A DNA stretch of 22,092 nucleotides from assembly GCA_964639525.1 (NCBI GenBank), contig CAZXDS010000032.1, positions 1 through 22,092 on the forward strand. Reading direction: 5' to 3'. Positions 1 through 8,416 of the stretch are shown here, piece after piece; the stretch's first letter is position 1; every line of letters starts with the position of its first letter. Made by a program: the position numbers and the translations under genes. Source of the DNA: CAZXDS01 sp964639525 (GTDB taxonomy: Bacteria > Bacteroidota > Ignavibacteria > Ignavibacteriales > Melioribacteraceae). Under the pieces are notes generated by a model that saw nothing but the letters and a program-made list of their open reading frames with translations, had not been told where the DNA came from and searched no databases.

Positions 1-335
1 TTAAATCTCTTTGAATCTTTAACCACAAAAGTTACTACATATACAACGGGTATTAGCAACAATCGTTTTAAAAAATTATGGAACGACTGCGGCGGATTTA
101 CCGAAAAGATTGATGCCAATAATTCCGCTAATAAAAAAAGCAAGAAATAAATTTCCAAACCGTTTTTTTCAAAAGGATTCTTTTTTGTTAATCCGTATCT
201 AACGAGCAGCAGAATTAACGCACCAAAATATCCTATTTGATTTACGAAAATGGAATTTGTTAAACTACCTGCAAATAGAATAAAAAGAACAAATATTGCT
301 TTGTCAATCCGGTTTAAAGCTGTTTCTGAAATCAT
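1..335 (-). CDS. O-antigen ligase / polymerase-like membrane protein (N-terminal part, cut by window edge)
   Basis: The minus-strand frame opens at ATG (333-335) and stays open to base 1, giving about 111 residues with no stop, so the gene runs off the window. The start overlaps the TGA of the upstream ABC exporter (ATGA), a sign of translational coupling. The translation begins MISETALNRIDKAIF and has a hydrophobic helix at about residues 13-27 and more membrane segments after it. The stretch LLASIFSVNPPQSFHNF, followed by a hydrophobic segment, resembles the N-terminal region of WaaL/Wzy O-antigen ligases and polymerases, where a helix is followed by a short loop with a Ser/Asn-Pro and an S-F/W-H pattern. 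Following an MsbA-like lipid flippase fits a role in lipopolysaccharide or surface glycan assembly. The diagnostic large periplasmic loop is outside the window, so the family call is an inference. Confidence 0.6.
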   Translation of the reverse strand, partial: MISETALNRIDKAIFVLFILFAGSLTNSIFVNQIGYFGALILLLVRYGLTKKNPFEKNGLEIYFLLFLLAELLASIFSVNPPQSFHNFLKRLLLIPVVYVVTFVVKDSKRF

Positions 336-2191
336 AAATTTTCGTTCCTAAACTGCAGTTCATATAATTTTTTGTAAATGCCGGAAGTATCTTTCAGCAG
401 TTGGTCGTGTTTTCCCGACTGAACAATTTCGCCCTTGTCAATTACAATAATTGTGTCTGCATTTCTGATTGTGCTAAGCCGGTGCGCAATTACAAAAGTT
501 GTTCTATCGGTCATTAATCTTTCAATTGCTTCCTGCACAAGAACTTCGGATTCATTATCAAGCGATGAAGTCGCTTCGTCCAAAATCATTATCGGCGGAT
601 TTACGAGCAGCGCACGCGCAATCGAAATACGCTGTCTTTCTCCGCCCGAAAGTTTTGTGCCGCGTTCACCGATTATTGTATTGTAGCCGTTCGGAAGCTG
701 AACAATAAATCTGTGGGCATTGGCAGCCTTTGCAGCTTCAACAATCTTTTCTTCCGAAAAATCCGCTTGCCCGTAAGCAATATTACTTTTAATGGTATCG
801 TTGAACAAAACCGTTTCCTGTGTTACAATTCCGAGCAAAGCACGTAAATCCTCAAATTTAACATTCTTAATATCATTACCGTCAAGTAAAATTCTGCCCG
901 AAACCGGATCAAAAAATCTGGGAATTAAATCAATCAATGTCGATTTTCCCGCACCACTACTACCTACGAATGCAATAATTTCGCCCTTTTTTACTTTAAA
1001 TGAAATATTTTTCAAAATCAGTTCGGGCGAATCATCATAATGGAATGAAACATTTTCAAATTCCATTTCATTATTAAATGATTTAATCCTAACCGGATTT
1101 TCTATATTTGTAATTTCCGGCTTGGTATCGAGGATTTCAAAAATTCTATCTGCTGCAGCACTTGATTCCTGTATTCTATTATTTACACTGCTAAGTTCTT
1201 TTATCGGCGGCATTAGCTGAAAGATTGCAAAGACAAAACCGAGAAATTCACTTGCTTCCAACGAATGTTCAATTAAAACCAATTTACCGCCGTAGTAAAT
1301 CATTACCACACCGACAACAACGCTTAAAAACTCGGTAGTAGGACTTGCAACATTTCTTACTCTAACCATTTTGAGTATAAGTTTAAAGTATTTTTGAGTT
1401 TCGTTCCAAAATCTATTATTCTCATATTCTTCCATTCCGAATGCTTTTACAATTTTAACACCACTGATGGTTTCTTGCAGAACAGTTGTAATATCAGCCA
1501 TTTTTGCCTGCAACAGCGCACTTTGTTTTCGCAAAATATTTCCTATCCATGCAATTATTCCAATTGAAAAAGGCACAACTACAAATGCAAACAAAGTAAG
1601 GCGTACACTTATCGACAAGGCAATTCCGAGAAAAACAATAATGGTAAGCGGTTCACGAATGAGGTTAAGAAATACGGCGGCAACACTTTGCTGAACAACA
1701 TTTACGTCATTTGTAATTCGCGAAATTAAGTTACCGGTTTTTTCATTTTTAAAATAACTCATCGGTAATTTGTGCAAATGCCAGTATGTGCTGTTTCGCA
1801 AATCCCTAATTACGCCTTGTTCAACATAAGCCAAAAAATATGCTTGAAGATAGCCGAAAACATTTTTGAAAAGAAATGTAATTAGAATTAAAACACAAAT
1901 TTTCAAAAGTACTTCAGATGTTGAACCGGAAAAAACAAATCCGTTAAACCAATTTGAAATATTGTTCATCGCCTGTGTAATCCAGCCCGGAGCAATTGAG
2001 TTTGCTTTTCCGGCAATGCCGGTGTTAACAATGTGCTTTTTAGATTCCTGAAATAATGTGCTTAGCAGAGGAATTGTTAAATAAATTGACGCACCGCTCA
2101 ACAGCGAAAAAAACAACGTGCTGAAAATTGAAAGCGAAAGATGCTTCCAATAAGGTTTTACAAATTTTAATATTCTAAAGTATGTGTTCAA
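332..2191 (-). CDS. msbA: ABC exporter, MsbA-like (lipid A / multidrug type), fused permease and ATPase
   Basis: This 619-residue half-transporter has an N-terminal six-helix ABC exporter membrane domain (about 15-335) and a C-terminal ATPase. The ATPase carries Walker A GSSGAGKST (410-418), the Q-loop Gln near 458, signature LSGGE (514-518), Walker B IMILDE (534-539) and the switch His at 570. Such proteins work as homodimers in the inner membrane and flip lipids or drugs outward. Length and architecture match MsbA. The downstream O-antigen-ligase-like gene overlaps it by 4 bp, which favours lipid A-core flipping over drug export, but the substrate cannot be read from sequence. The start codon is TTG (2189-2191): a stop lies four codons upstream and the first internal Met is near residue 75, so TTG is the only start that keeps the normal N-terminus FRILKFVKPYWKH. 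No strong Shine-Dalgarno is visible. Confidence 0.85.
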   Translation of the reverse strand: MNTYFRILKFVKPYWKHLSLSIFSTLFFSLLSGASIYLTIPLLSTLFQESKKHIVNTGIAGKANSIAPGWITQAMNNISNWFNGFVFSGSTSEVLLKICVLILITFLFKNVFGYLQAYFLAYVEQGVIRDLRNSTYWHLHKLPMSYFKNEKTGNLISRITNDVNVVQQSVAAVFLNLIREPLTIIVFLGIALSISVRLTLFAFVVVPFSIGIIAWIGNILRKQSALLQAKMADITTVLQETISGVKIVKAFGMEEYENNRFWNETQKYFKLILKMVRVRNVASPTTEFLSVVVGVVMIYYGGKLVLIEHSLEASEFLGFVFAIFQLMPPIKELSSVNNRIQESSAAADRIFEILDTKPEITNIENPVRIKSFNNEMEFENVSFHYDDSPELILKNISFKVKKGEIIAFVGSSGAGKSTLIDLIPRFFDPVSGRILLDGNDIKNVKFEDLRALLGIVTQETVLFNDTIKSNIAYGQADFSEEKIVEAAKAANAHRFIVQLPNGYNTIIGERGTKLSGGERQRISIARALLVNPPIMILDEATSSLDNESEVLVQEAIERLMTDRTTFVIAHRLSTIRNADTIIVIDKGEIVQSGKHDQLLKDTSGIYKKLYELQFRNENL

Positions 2192-2234
2192 TTTTATTAG
2201 TTAAATGATTTTTAGCAAAAAAGGTTGATAAACA

Positions 2235-2263
2235 GAAATGTAAATTTAATTAAATTATTCAAA
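2235..2263 (-). promoter_or_regulatory. Possible Bacteroidetes-type promoter for the MsbA-like operon
   Basis: On the minus strand TTTG (2260-2263) is followed after 17 bases by TACATTTC (2235-2242), about 45 bases upstream of the TTG start. This resembles the TTTG-N19-TAnnTTTG pattern, but the spacing is two short and the last base differs. It is a weak call, supported mainly by its position in the only sizeable gap before this gene. Confidence 0.25.
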
Positions 2264-2370
2264 TAAACTTTGCCGAGTGTATTTTGGGTCAAAGTATTTT
2301 TAAAATTACAGTATTAATATTGTTTATATTATACGGTTATTTCCTATTTAACTTAGTTTTATACTTCCCT

Positions 2371-2460
2371 TTTTAAACCGCTGAGACGCCGAGTCGCAAT
2401 GTTTTCAAGTTCTATGTTTTTACTATTTTAATTCCTTCTTTACGCCTCTGCGGTTAAAAA
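2371..2460. repeat. Imperfect inverted repeat with AACCGC-GAG-CG arms (hairpin repeat between xerD and the ABC exporter)
   Basis: The left arm, TTTAAACCGCTGAGACG, and the reverse complement of the right arm, TTTTAACCGCAGAGGCG, match at most positions and enclose about 55 AT-rich bases. The arms are far more GC-rich than their surroundings. The sequence recalls the 'ccgcagagacgcagag' type of dispersed intergenic repeat seen in many environmental genomes (from memory, not checked). Lying just after the xerD stop, it may also end transcription. The rest of the 2192-2464 gap is plain AT-rich sequence. Confidence 0.55.
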
Positions 2461-2464
2461 ATAA

Positions 2465-3355
2465 TTACCCGCGCGGATGATGGTCATGATGTTCTTGTCT
2501 TACAAAATCCCTATCAATTTCAGTATAAATTTGTGTTGTTGAAATATCTGCGTGCCCAAGCATTTCCTGAACTGCTCTTAAGTCGGCACCGCCCTCAACG
2601 AGATGTGTTGCAAATGAATGTCGGAAAGTATGCGGATGGACATCTTTTTGTATTTCCGCTTTCTCCGTATATTTACGAACAATTTTCCAAATGCCCATTC
2701 TTGAAAGAATTGTACCTCTTTTATTTAAGAAAACAAAATTTTTACTTTTTGCTTTCTTTTCTAAAATCGGGCGGGACGCTTTTAAGTATTCCGTAACCCA
2801 TTTAATTGCACTGCTGCCGATTGGAATAACGCGCTGTTTATCACCTTTGCCAATTACTCTTATAATTTCGTCATCAAAAAACAAATCACCAATTTTTAAA
2901 TTTAATAATTCAGAAACCCGTAACCCCGATGAATAAAGCAGTTCAAGAATTGCCTTATCACGTAACTCAAGCGTATCATGAACATTTGGCCGTGATAAAA
3001 TTTTGTCAACCTCCTGCACCGAAAGCACTACAGGTAGTGAACGAGTTTTTTTTACCGGAATTAATTTTTGAGTAGGATTCTGCCGAATATATTTGTTAGT
3101 ATAAAGGAAATTAAAAAAGCCTTTTAACGATGAATTATAATGAGAAACAGTTGCCGAAGACTTTCCCAAGTCATTTTGAAGTTCAAAAAATTTATTGAAA
3201 ATATTGATTTTTATTTCATCAGCATCGGAAATATCGTAATTCTCACAAAAATTGATGAACTGACTTAAATCGTTTCTATACGCTGCAAGGGAATTATCCG
3301 AAAGGTTCTTTTCAAATTTTAAGCGTGATAAATACTCTCTTAAAAATTGTTTCAT
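2465..3355 (-). CDS. xerD: Site-specific tyrosine recombinase XerD/XerC
   Basis: This 296-residue protein has an N-terminal SAM-like core-binding domain (about 1-85) and a C-terminal tyrosine recombinase catalytic domain. All six catalytic residues are visible: R146 (SSGLRVSELL), K170 (GKGDKQR), H242 and R245 (HTFRHSFATHL), H268 (LGHADISTT) and nucleophile Y277 (QIYTEI). Each sits two positions before its E. coli XerD counterpart, and the length is nearly the same, so this is a housekeeping Xer recombinase that resolves chromosome dimers at dif rather than a phage integrase. XerD is preferred over XerC by length and residue numbering, but the two are hard to separate. The C-terminus is His-rich (HHDHHPRG), an extended form of the usual HPR ending. 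The ATG overlaps the TGA of the upstream HD-domain gene (ATGA), so the two are probably co-translated. Confidence 0.9.
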   Translation of the reverse strand: MKQFLREYLSRLKFEKNLSDNSLAAYRNDLSQFINFCENYDISDADEIKINIFNKFFELQNDLGKSSATVSHYNSSLKGFFNFLYTNKYIRQNPTQKLIPVKKTRSLPVVLSVQEVDKILSRPNVHDTLELRDKAILELLYSSGLRVSELLNLKIGDLFFDDEIIRVIGKGDKQRVIPIGSSAIKWVTEYLKASRPILEKKAKSKNFVFLNKRGTILSRMGIWKIVRKYTEKAEIQKDVHPHTFRHSFATHLVEGGADLRAVQEMLGHADISTTQIYTEIDRDFVRQEHHDHHPRG

Positions 3356-5565
3356 TCCGCAATATTATTTTTACTATTGTTCTCCATTAATTCTTGGTTC
3401 GGGTATCGAATTCTTTTGTGATGTTGTCCAATTAAACTGCTTAAAAATGATTCTTTAATAATTTTAATATCCTTAAATGTCAGCGGGCATTCATCTAATT
3501 GCCCATTATCAATTCTCTGTTGAATCAAATTATTAATCATATTTTCAACTTTCTTCGGGTCATGAGCTTCAATTGATCTTGACGCTGATTCGCAAGCGTC
3601 TGCCAACATCAATAATCCTGTTTCCCTTGTTTGCGGTTTAGGACCCGGATAACGAAAATCATTAATGTTTACCTTATCTTTTCCATATTTTTCGACTGCA
3701 ATATCATAAAAATATGAAACCAGCATTGTACCGTGATGAGCAGGAATAAAATCAATTACTTCCTGAGGCAGGTTATTTTCTTTCGCTAATTCAATTCCTT
3801 TTACAACATGATTTATAATTAATCTCGCGCTTTCTTCCGGTAAAAGTCCTTCGTGAACGCTTTTATTATCCATTTGATTTTCAACAAACATTTCGGCAGT
3901 TACAGATTTTCCTATATCGTGGTAGTATGCCCCAACTCTTGCCAATATTGGGTTAGCCCCAATTTTTTCAGCAGCACTTTCAACTAATGCACCAATTGTC
4001 ATCGAATGAGTAAAAGTACCGGGAGCTTTTTGGGACAAATCTTTTAATAAACGAGAATTAAAATCGGTTAATTCAAGTAAAGTTAAATCGGTTGTTATGT
4101 GAAAAATTCTTTCAATAAAAATGATAACGCCATAAGTTAATGCGGGACTAATTAATGCATTCACTGCCGCAAAAGAAGAATCAATTAAAATACTTTTAAC
4201 CGGAGCAAATCTTTCAAGACCGAATGCCAAAATTGTTAAAAAGTATCCTGAAAAAATTAAAGTGAACGACCTGAATATCTGTGTGCGATTTTTCATATCA
4301 CGCACTGAATAAGCAGCTAAACTACCGGCTACAATATTCATAACACTAAACACATAATCATTTCCCAAAATACCACCGATTATTAAGGAAATAACTACAG
4401 AACTATAAAATCCAATTCTTGAGTCGAATACAATTGTAAGCAGCATTGGTGCCACAGGCAATAACACCAAATATTTTACGGGAACGCTCACTTCCAATGA
4501 AGTAAACAAAAACGCCAGTCCACTTACGAATAAAATTATAATAGCAATAAGAAAAATATGAGAAGTTCTATTATAAATTCTTTTTCTGAATAAAAAAATG
4601 TAAATCATAAATGGAAAAAGAATTAGGAGGATATGCAAAAATTTACCTACATTTTGCTCTATAATATCCAAAGTAGAAATATTGCCGCCTTTCTCAATCC
4701 TGTAAGACTCTATTTTTCTCTTAATTTCTTTTGTTATTCTATCGTGTTTTGCTACAATTCTTTCGTTTTCATTTACAATTCCTTCGTTCTTTGGAACTTT
4801 ATTAATCGCCGCCTTAATTGCTTCCTCAGTTAATTTTTTGCTGAACTTAATATCCGGAGTAATAAAATGATAAACATACTCACTAACGGCGGTAACTAAT
4901 TGTTGATTATTTCCAATCTGTGAAGTTAAATATGACTCAATAAACTGTTTCACATTTGAATCATCAAAATAAGTCCGTGGAAAAACAAGCCTTTCATATT
5001 TTCCAACTCTAATAACCATTGTATCACGTTTAAGGGATTTATAACTTTGGTCGAGTAAACCTCTTCTGTAAACTTTTCTTGTCAGGTTCAACACAATTTT
5101 AAAAATTTTATTTAATGATTTTGTTTTTAAGCTATCGCCTAATTGAGCTTCGCGAATTTGTTTAAATTTATTAAACGCTGTGGAAGTTAAAAATAGAGGA
5201 GCATGTGGCTGAACAATTTGATTTTTTAATTGATAATCTATTGTAAGTAATAAAAATTTATTAAAATTTTTAATCGAATCCCTTACAACAGTACTGACAT
5301 TTTTGTCCAGAACAAAAATGGGAAAAACAGAGGCGGTTGCTGCATCTATTTCCTTTTTATAAACTTTAGGATCTTTAAGCACCTGAAACGCTTTTGATGC
5401 GATCAAATCATTATTAATCCAAATCGAACCAACGGAAACATGTGATTCAATCGATTCTCCCTTTGGAAACATCATCACAAGTAAAATAGTAGTAATAAAA
5501 ACAATAATTGCTTTTATTTTACCGCTATTTTGAAATGATACTTTTTTTTCAGTTTTTTCATCCAC
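3352..5565 (-). CDS. pgpH: PgpH-type membrane HD-domain phosphodiesterase (7TM-HDED / 7TM-HD / HDIG)
   Basis: This 737-residue membrane protein has the PgpH layout. There is one helix near residues 17-33, a long extracytoplasmic HDED-type domain (about 40-305), a multi-helix 7TM block (about 308-488), and a cytoplasmic HD phosphohydrolase domain (about 500-700). The HD domain shows TFTHS (H520), the metal-binding YYHDIGKS (H549, D550) and PAHHGT (H610, H611). Studied family members hydrolyse the second messenger c-di-AMP to pApA, linking it to osmotic and cell-wall control; that specificity here comes from family knowledge. The start is GTG (5563-5565), which overlaps the TGA of the upstream HAD gene, with an AAGG sequence at a suitable distance. 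It sits between a HAD phosphatase and xerD in an overlapping cluster. Confidence 0.87.
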   Translation of the reverse strand: MDEKTEKKVSFQNSGKIKAIIVFITTILLVMMFPKGESIESHVSVGSIWINNDLIASKAFQVLKDPKVYKKEIDAATASVFPIFVLDKNVSTVVRDSIKNFNKFLLLTIDYQLKNQIVQPHAPLFLTSTAFNKFKQIREAQLGDSLKTKSLNKIFKIVLNLTRKVYRRGLLDQSYKSLKRDTMVIRVGKYERLVFPRTYFDDSNVKQFIESYLTSQIGNNQQLVTAVSEYVYHFITPDIKFSKKLTEEAIKAAINKVPKNEGIVNENERIVAKHDRITKEIKRKIESYRIEKGGNISTLDIIEQNVGKFLHILLILFPFMIYIFLFRKRIYNRTSHIFLIAIIILFVSGLAFLFTSLEVSVPVKYLVLLPVAPMLLTIVFDSRIGFYSSVVISLIIGGILGNDYVFSVMNIVAGSLAAYSVRDMKNRTQIFRSFTLIFSGYFLTILAFGLERFAPVKSILIDSSFAAVNALISPALTYGVIIFIERIFHITTDLTLLELTDFNSRLLKDLSQKAPGTFTHSMTIGALVESAAEKIGANPILARVGAYYHDIGKSVTAEMFVENQMDNKSVHEGLLPEESARLIINHVVKGIELAKENNLPQEVIDFIPAHHGTMLVSYFYDIAVEKYGKDKVNINDFRYPGPKPQTRETGLLMLADACESASRSIEAHDPKKVENMINNLIQQRIDNGQLDECPLTFKDIKIIKESFLSSLIGQHHKRIRYPNQELMENNSKNNIAE

Positions 5566-6406
5566 CTTTTGCCTTCAAAACCATTTCTAAAAATTCTGCA
5601 GCACCGTCTTCATCATTGTTTCTTTTGGTAACAATATCAGCCATTCTTGCTATTTCAGGAACAGCGTTTGCAACAGCTACTTTTACACCGGCTTCATCAA
5701 ATAGTTCTCTATCGTTGTACCAGTCGCCAATAGCAGCCGTTTCATTTGTATTAACACCAAGATATTTTTTTAATCTTTTTAATCCGGTGCCTTTGGATGC
5801 TCCTTTTTTTCTAATCTCCAAAAAATAATTTTTACCGCTTTCCTTAGTTTTATAGAAATTTTTTCTTAATCCAAAACTGTGCGGAAAACTCATTTCCTTT
5901 TCAATTTTCTTAATTGAATCTTTATAATCCGAAGTTAAAACAATTTCGAGTGTATCTTCTATATCTTTATCATAATTTTTAACCTCTTTGTACAATGCAC
6001 CAAATTTATTCAATAATTGAGGAATTATTGTATTGTATTCAGTAACGTAAATTGCATCCGCATGACATAGAGCAATTTGCACAAGATATTCATCCGCTAG
6101 CTTGATGGCTTTCTTTGTATATTTTACAGGGATGCATGATTCAAAAAAAATTTTATCTGTTTTTTGATTTTTAATATAACTGCCGTCCAAAGTAATTAGT
6201 GGAGTTCTAATATTCATAACTCTAGCATGCTCTACAACGGCGCTGTATAGTCTTCCCGTTGCAAATGTAAATCTCATTCCCAACTTTTCGAGCTTGAGAG
6301 CCAAATTAATGGATTCACGACCAACTTCATTTTGATAATTTAATAAAGTTCCGTCTAAATCAAATACAATAAATTTTAAGCGTTTTAATCTTTCAATGTC
6401 AATCAT
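5558..6406 (-). CDS. HAD-superfamily phosphatase, Cof/type IIB
   Basis: The protein is 282 residues from the ATG at 6404-6406. A TTG two codons further upstream (6410-6412) could also serve, but the ATG is preferred. Motif I is FDLDGTLL (nucleophile D16, acid/base D18). After a C2-type cap insertion come a conserved Lys-rich region (ASKGTGLKRLKKYLGV) and the late motif GDWYNDRELF, which supplies the Mg-binding Asp residues. This is the Cof-type HAD pattern of YidA/YbjI-like sugar-phosphate and cofactor phosphatases; the substrate cannot be predicted. Its stop overlaps the GTG start of the pgpH-like gene, so the two are likely translated from one mRNA. It lies 54 bp downstream of the symporter gene. 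Confidence 0.8.
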   Translation of the reverse strand: MIDIERLKRLKFIVFDLDGTLLNYQNEVGRESINLALKLEKLGMRFTFATGRLYSAVVEHARVMNIRTPLITLDGSYIKNQKTDKIFFESCIPVKYTKKAIKLADEYLVQIALCHADAIYVTEYNTIIPQLLNKFGALYKEVKNYDKDIEDTLEIVLTSDYKDSIKKIEKEMSFPHSFGLRKNFYKTKESGKNYFLEIRKKGASKGTGLKRLKKYLGVNTNETAAIGDWYNDRELFDEAGVKVAVANAVPEIARMADIVTKRNNDEDGAAEFLEMVLKAKGG

Positions 6407-6460
6407 AATCAAAATTTTTTTTAATAACTACAAACTTACTAAAATGTGCAATTTACTTCA

Positions 6461-7933
6461 TTATTCACTATCAACTTTATATTTCCCCGAAGGAATTGAG
6501 CTAAGTACGAATCCGATTAAAACTGTTGTAAAAACTCCAATTAATAAAAACCACGTCCAAGCAACAATATTAAGCAAAATAACCGAAATCATCACAAATA
6601 TTCCGGCGGTAAATCCTGCGAGTGCATCTTCTTCTTTTGCTTTTTTAACAAATCTTCCAAGCAGAAATGTACCAAGCAAACCGCCGTATGTGTATGAGGC
6701 AATACTCAATGCTAATTCCACTACCGATGTAGAAGTTTCTAAAAATAGCATTGCAACAAAAACAAGAACTATAGCCCATAGTAAGGAAATTATTCTTGAT
6801 ATTTTCAGATTTTTAATTTCAGTAAATTTCTTATTAAATAATGGAAATAAATCAAGCATAGTTGATGATGATAGTGCACTAATTGATCCTGCAAGTGTTG
6901 ACATTGCAGCAGCAAATAATCCTGCGATAATAATTCCGGAAAACCCAACCGGGATTTTATTAATGATAAACTGCGGAAATATTTCGTCTGCTTTTGATAG
7001 CCCAAGTGAATGCAAACTCGCACCTTCGTTCAAAGTAAATAATAGAATGCCGAGTGCTAAAAAAATTGCAAACTGAAAAATAATTAATACTCCACTGCCT
7101 ATTATTGCTCTTTGACTGTTTCTTAAATTTTTAGTAGCCAATAACCGTTGAACAATTAATTGATCTGTTCCGTGTGAAGCCATTGAAAGCAAACTACCAC
7201 CGACTATTCCGGCAATTAACGTGTAAGGTGTACTAAAAAATTCTTTTATTCCGCCGGAAAATCCCCAATTTATTACACTTAACTTCTCGCTAATATTAGG
7301 AATATCAACTACAGCAGACAACCCGCCCGGAAGCAATTTAAAAATTAAAAAGTACGCTGCCAATAATGCTCCGCCAATGTAAGTAATCATTTGAACTGCA
7401 TCGACCCAAATAACACTTTTTAATCCGCCGGTAACGGTGTAGAGCAAAGCAACAGCAGCAATTATTAAAATTGCCTCAGGATAACTAATATCGAGCAATA
7501 ATTTTAACGGGATTGCCGTTGCAAACAAGCGGACACTATCGGCTGCTGTTCGAGTAAAAAGAAAAACTATAGAGGCATACGTTCTTGTTTTACTCCCGAA
7601 TCTTTTACCGAGATAAGAATACGCTGTTGTAAAATCACCTTGAAAGTAAGAGGGCAAAAGGTAGTAGGCTATAAATATTCGCCCCAGTAAAAAGCCGAAT
7701 GCAAGCTGTAAAAAATTAAAATTTGTAAGATACGCCAAACCGGGAATTGAAATAAATGTGAGCGAGCTTGTTTCCGCAGCAACAATTGAAAAACTAACAA
7801 TCCACCAAGGAATTTTTTTAGCCCCAAGAAAATAATCATCAACTGTCTTTTGTTTTCCGGCAGATAAAATACCAAAAACAGCAACGAAAATCAGATACCC
7901 AGCAATAATTACATAATCTAAGGTTCTATCCAC
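6461..7933 (-). CDS. Sodium:solute symporter (SSS family)
   Basis: This is a 490-residue protein made almost entirely of hydrophobic helices, about 13 in number. The N-terminus (LDYVIIAGYLIFVAVFGI, then DDYFLGAKKIPWW and a Ser/Thr-rich ETSSLTFISIPGLAY segment) is typical of the sodium:solute symporter family, which imports sugars, amino acids, vitamins or sialic acid using the sodium gradient. The GTDQLIVQR and AAAMSTLAGSISALSSS segments also fit the family. The solute cannot be assigned from sequence alone. The start is GTG (7931-7933), directly after an in-frame TAA, with a good GAGG ribosome site ten bases upstream that lies across the stop of the STAS gene. That arrangement points to translational coupling with the STAS gene. 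Confidence 0.85.
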   Translation of the reverse strand: MDRTLDYVIIAGYLIFVAVFGILSAGKQKTVDDYFLGAKKIPWWIVSFSIVAAETSSLTFISIPGLAYLTNFNFLQLAFGFLLGRIFIAYYLLPSYFQGDFTTAYSYLGKRFGSKTRTYASIVFLFTRTAADSVRLFATAIPLKLLLDISYPEAILIIAAVALLYTVTGGLKSVIWVDAVQMITYIGGALLAAYFLIFKLLPGGLSAVVDIPNISEKLSVINWGFSGGIKEFFSTPYTLIAGIVGGSLLSMASHGTDQLIVQRLLATKNLRNSQRAIIGSGVLIIFQFAIFLALGILLFTLNEGASLHSLGLSKADEIFPQFIINKIPVGFSGIIIAGLFAAAMSTLAGSISALSSSTMLDLFPLFNKKFTEIKNLKISRIISLLWAIVLVFVAMLFLETSTSVVELALSIASYTYGGLLGTFLLGRFVKKAKEEDALAGFTAGIFVMISVILLNIVAWTWFLLIGVFTTVLIGFVLSSIPSGKYKVDSE

Positions 7934-7945
7934 TTAGTAAATGCC

Positions 7946-8305
7946 TCAAAGGTTTTTGAGTTCACTAATTGCAGATTCTACCGTTTCCGATACCGGCAAA
8001 ACTTTGTCTAATTGAGATATTTTTATTAAAGTACGAACACTCTTCTGCGGAGCAGCAATTCTAATATGCCCGCCGCGAGATTGCAAAATTCTAAAAGCAA
8101 GTAGAATAGAACTCAAACCGGAACTGTCACAATACTCAACTTTAGAAAAGTCAAAAATTAGTTTATTTATATTTTCAGCATTCAGGAATATCGTGAGTTC
8201 ACCTTTAATTAAACCGGCAATTTGACTGTCAAATCGTTCCTCGTTTAGTGTAAAAATTCCTATTCCATCAATTTCTTTTAACTCAAAATTTACTTCTTCG
8301 TTCAT
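7946..8305 (-). CDS. STAS-domain protein, anti-sigma factor antagonist type
   Basis: This 119-residue single-domain STAS protein resembles SpoIIAA/RsbV. Its signature is VEYCDSSGLSSILLAF, with the likely phosphorylated serine at S61 (DSSG, residues 60-63) where SpoIIAA has Ser58. Such proteins bind a serine-kinase anti-sigma factor in the unphosphorylated state and free its target; no such kinase lies in this window. The first gene of a close-packed set, it ends 12 bp before the symporter start. Whether it acts on the symporter or on a distant partner-switching system is unknown. The AT-rich 111-bp gap upstream (8306-8416) contains repeated TAATTAATAAT motifs and probably the promoter, although no convincing consensus is seen. 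Confidence 0.85.
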   Translation of the reverse strand: MNEEVNFELKEIDGIGIFTLNEERFDSQIAGLIKGELTIFLNAENINKLIFDFSKVEYCDSSGLSSILLAFRILQSRGGHIRIAAPQKSVRTLIKISQLDKVLPVSETVESAISELKNL

Positions 8306-8416
8306 TTTTTTTGCTCAATTAATAATAATTAATAATTAATATAAGATTTTCCTAATAAATTTATAACAAATAAAGATGAATGTATTTTAAGATAATATTC
8401 TCCAACTAATTAAGCG

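Noticed and set aside
2465..3355. Integrase of a prophage or integrative element
   Set aside because: Catalytic spacing and length match housekeeping XerD, it is translationally coupled to pgpH, and no tRNA or phage genes are nearby.
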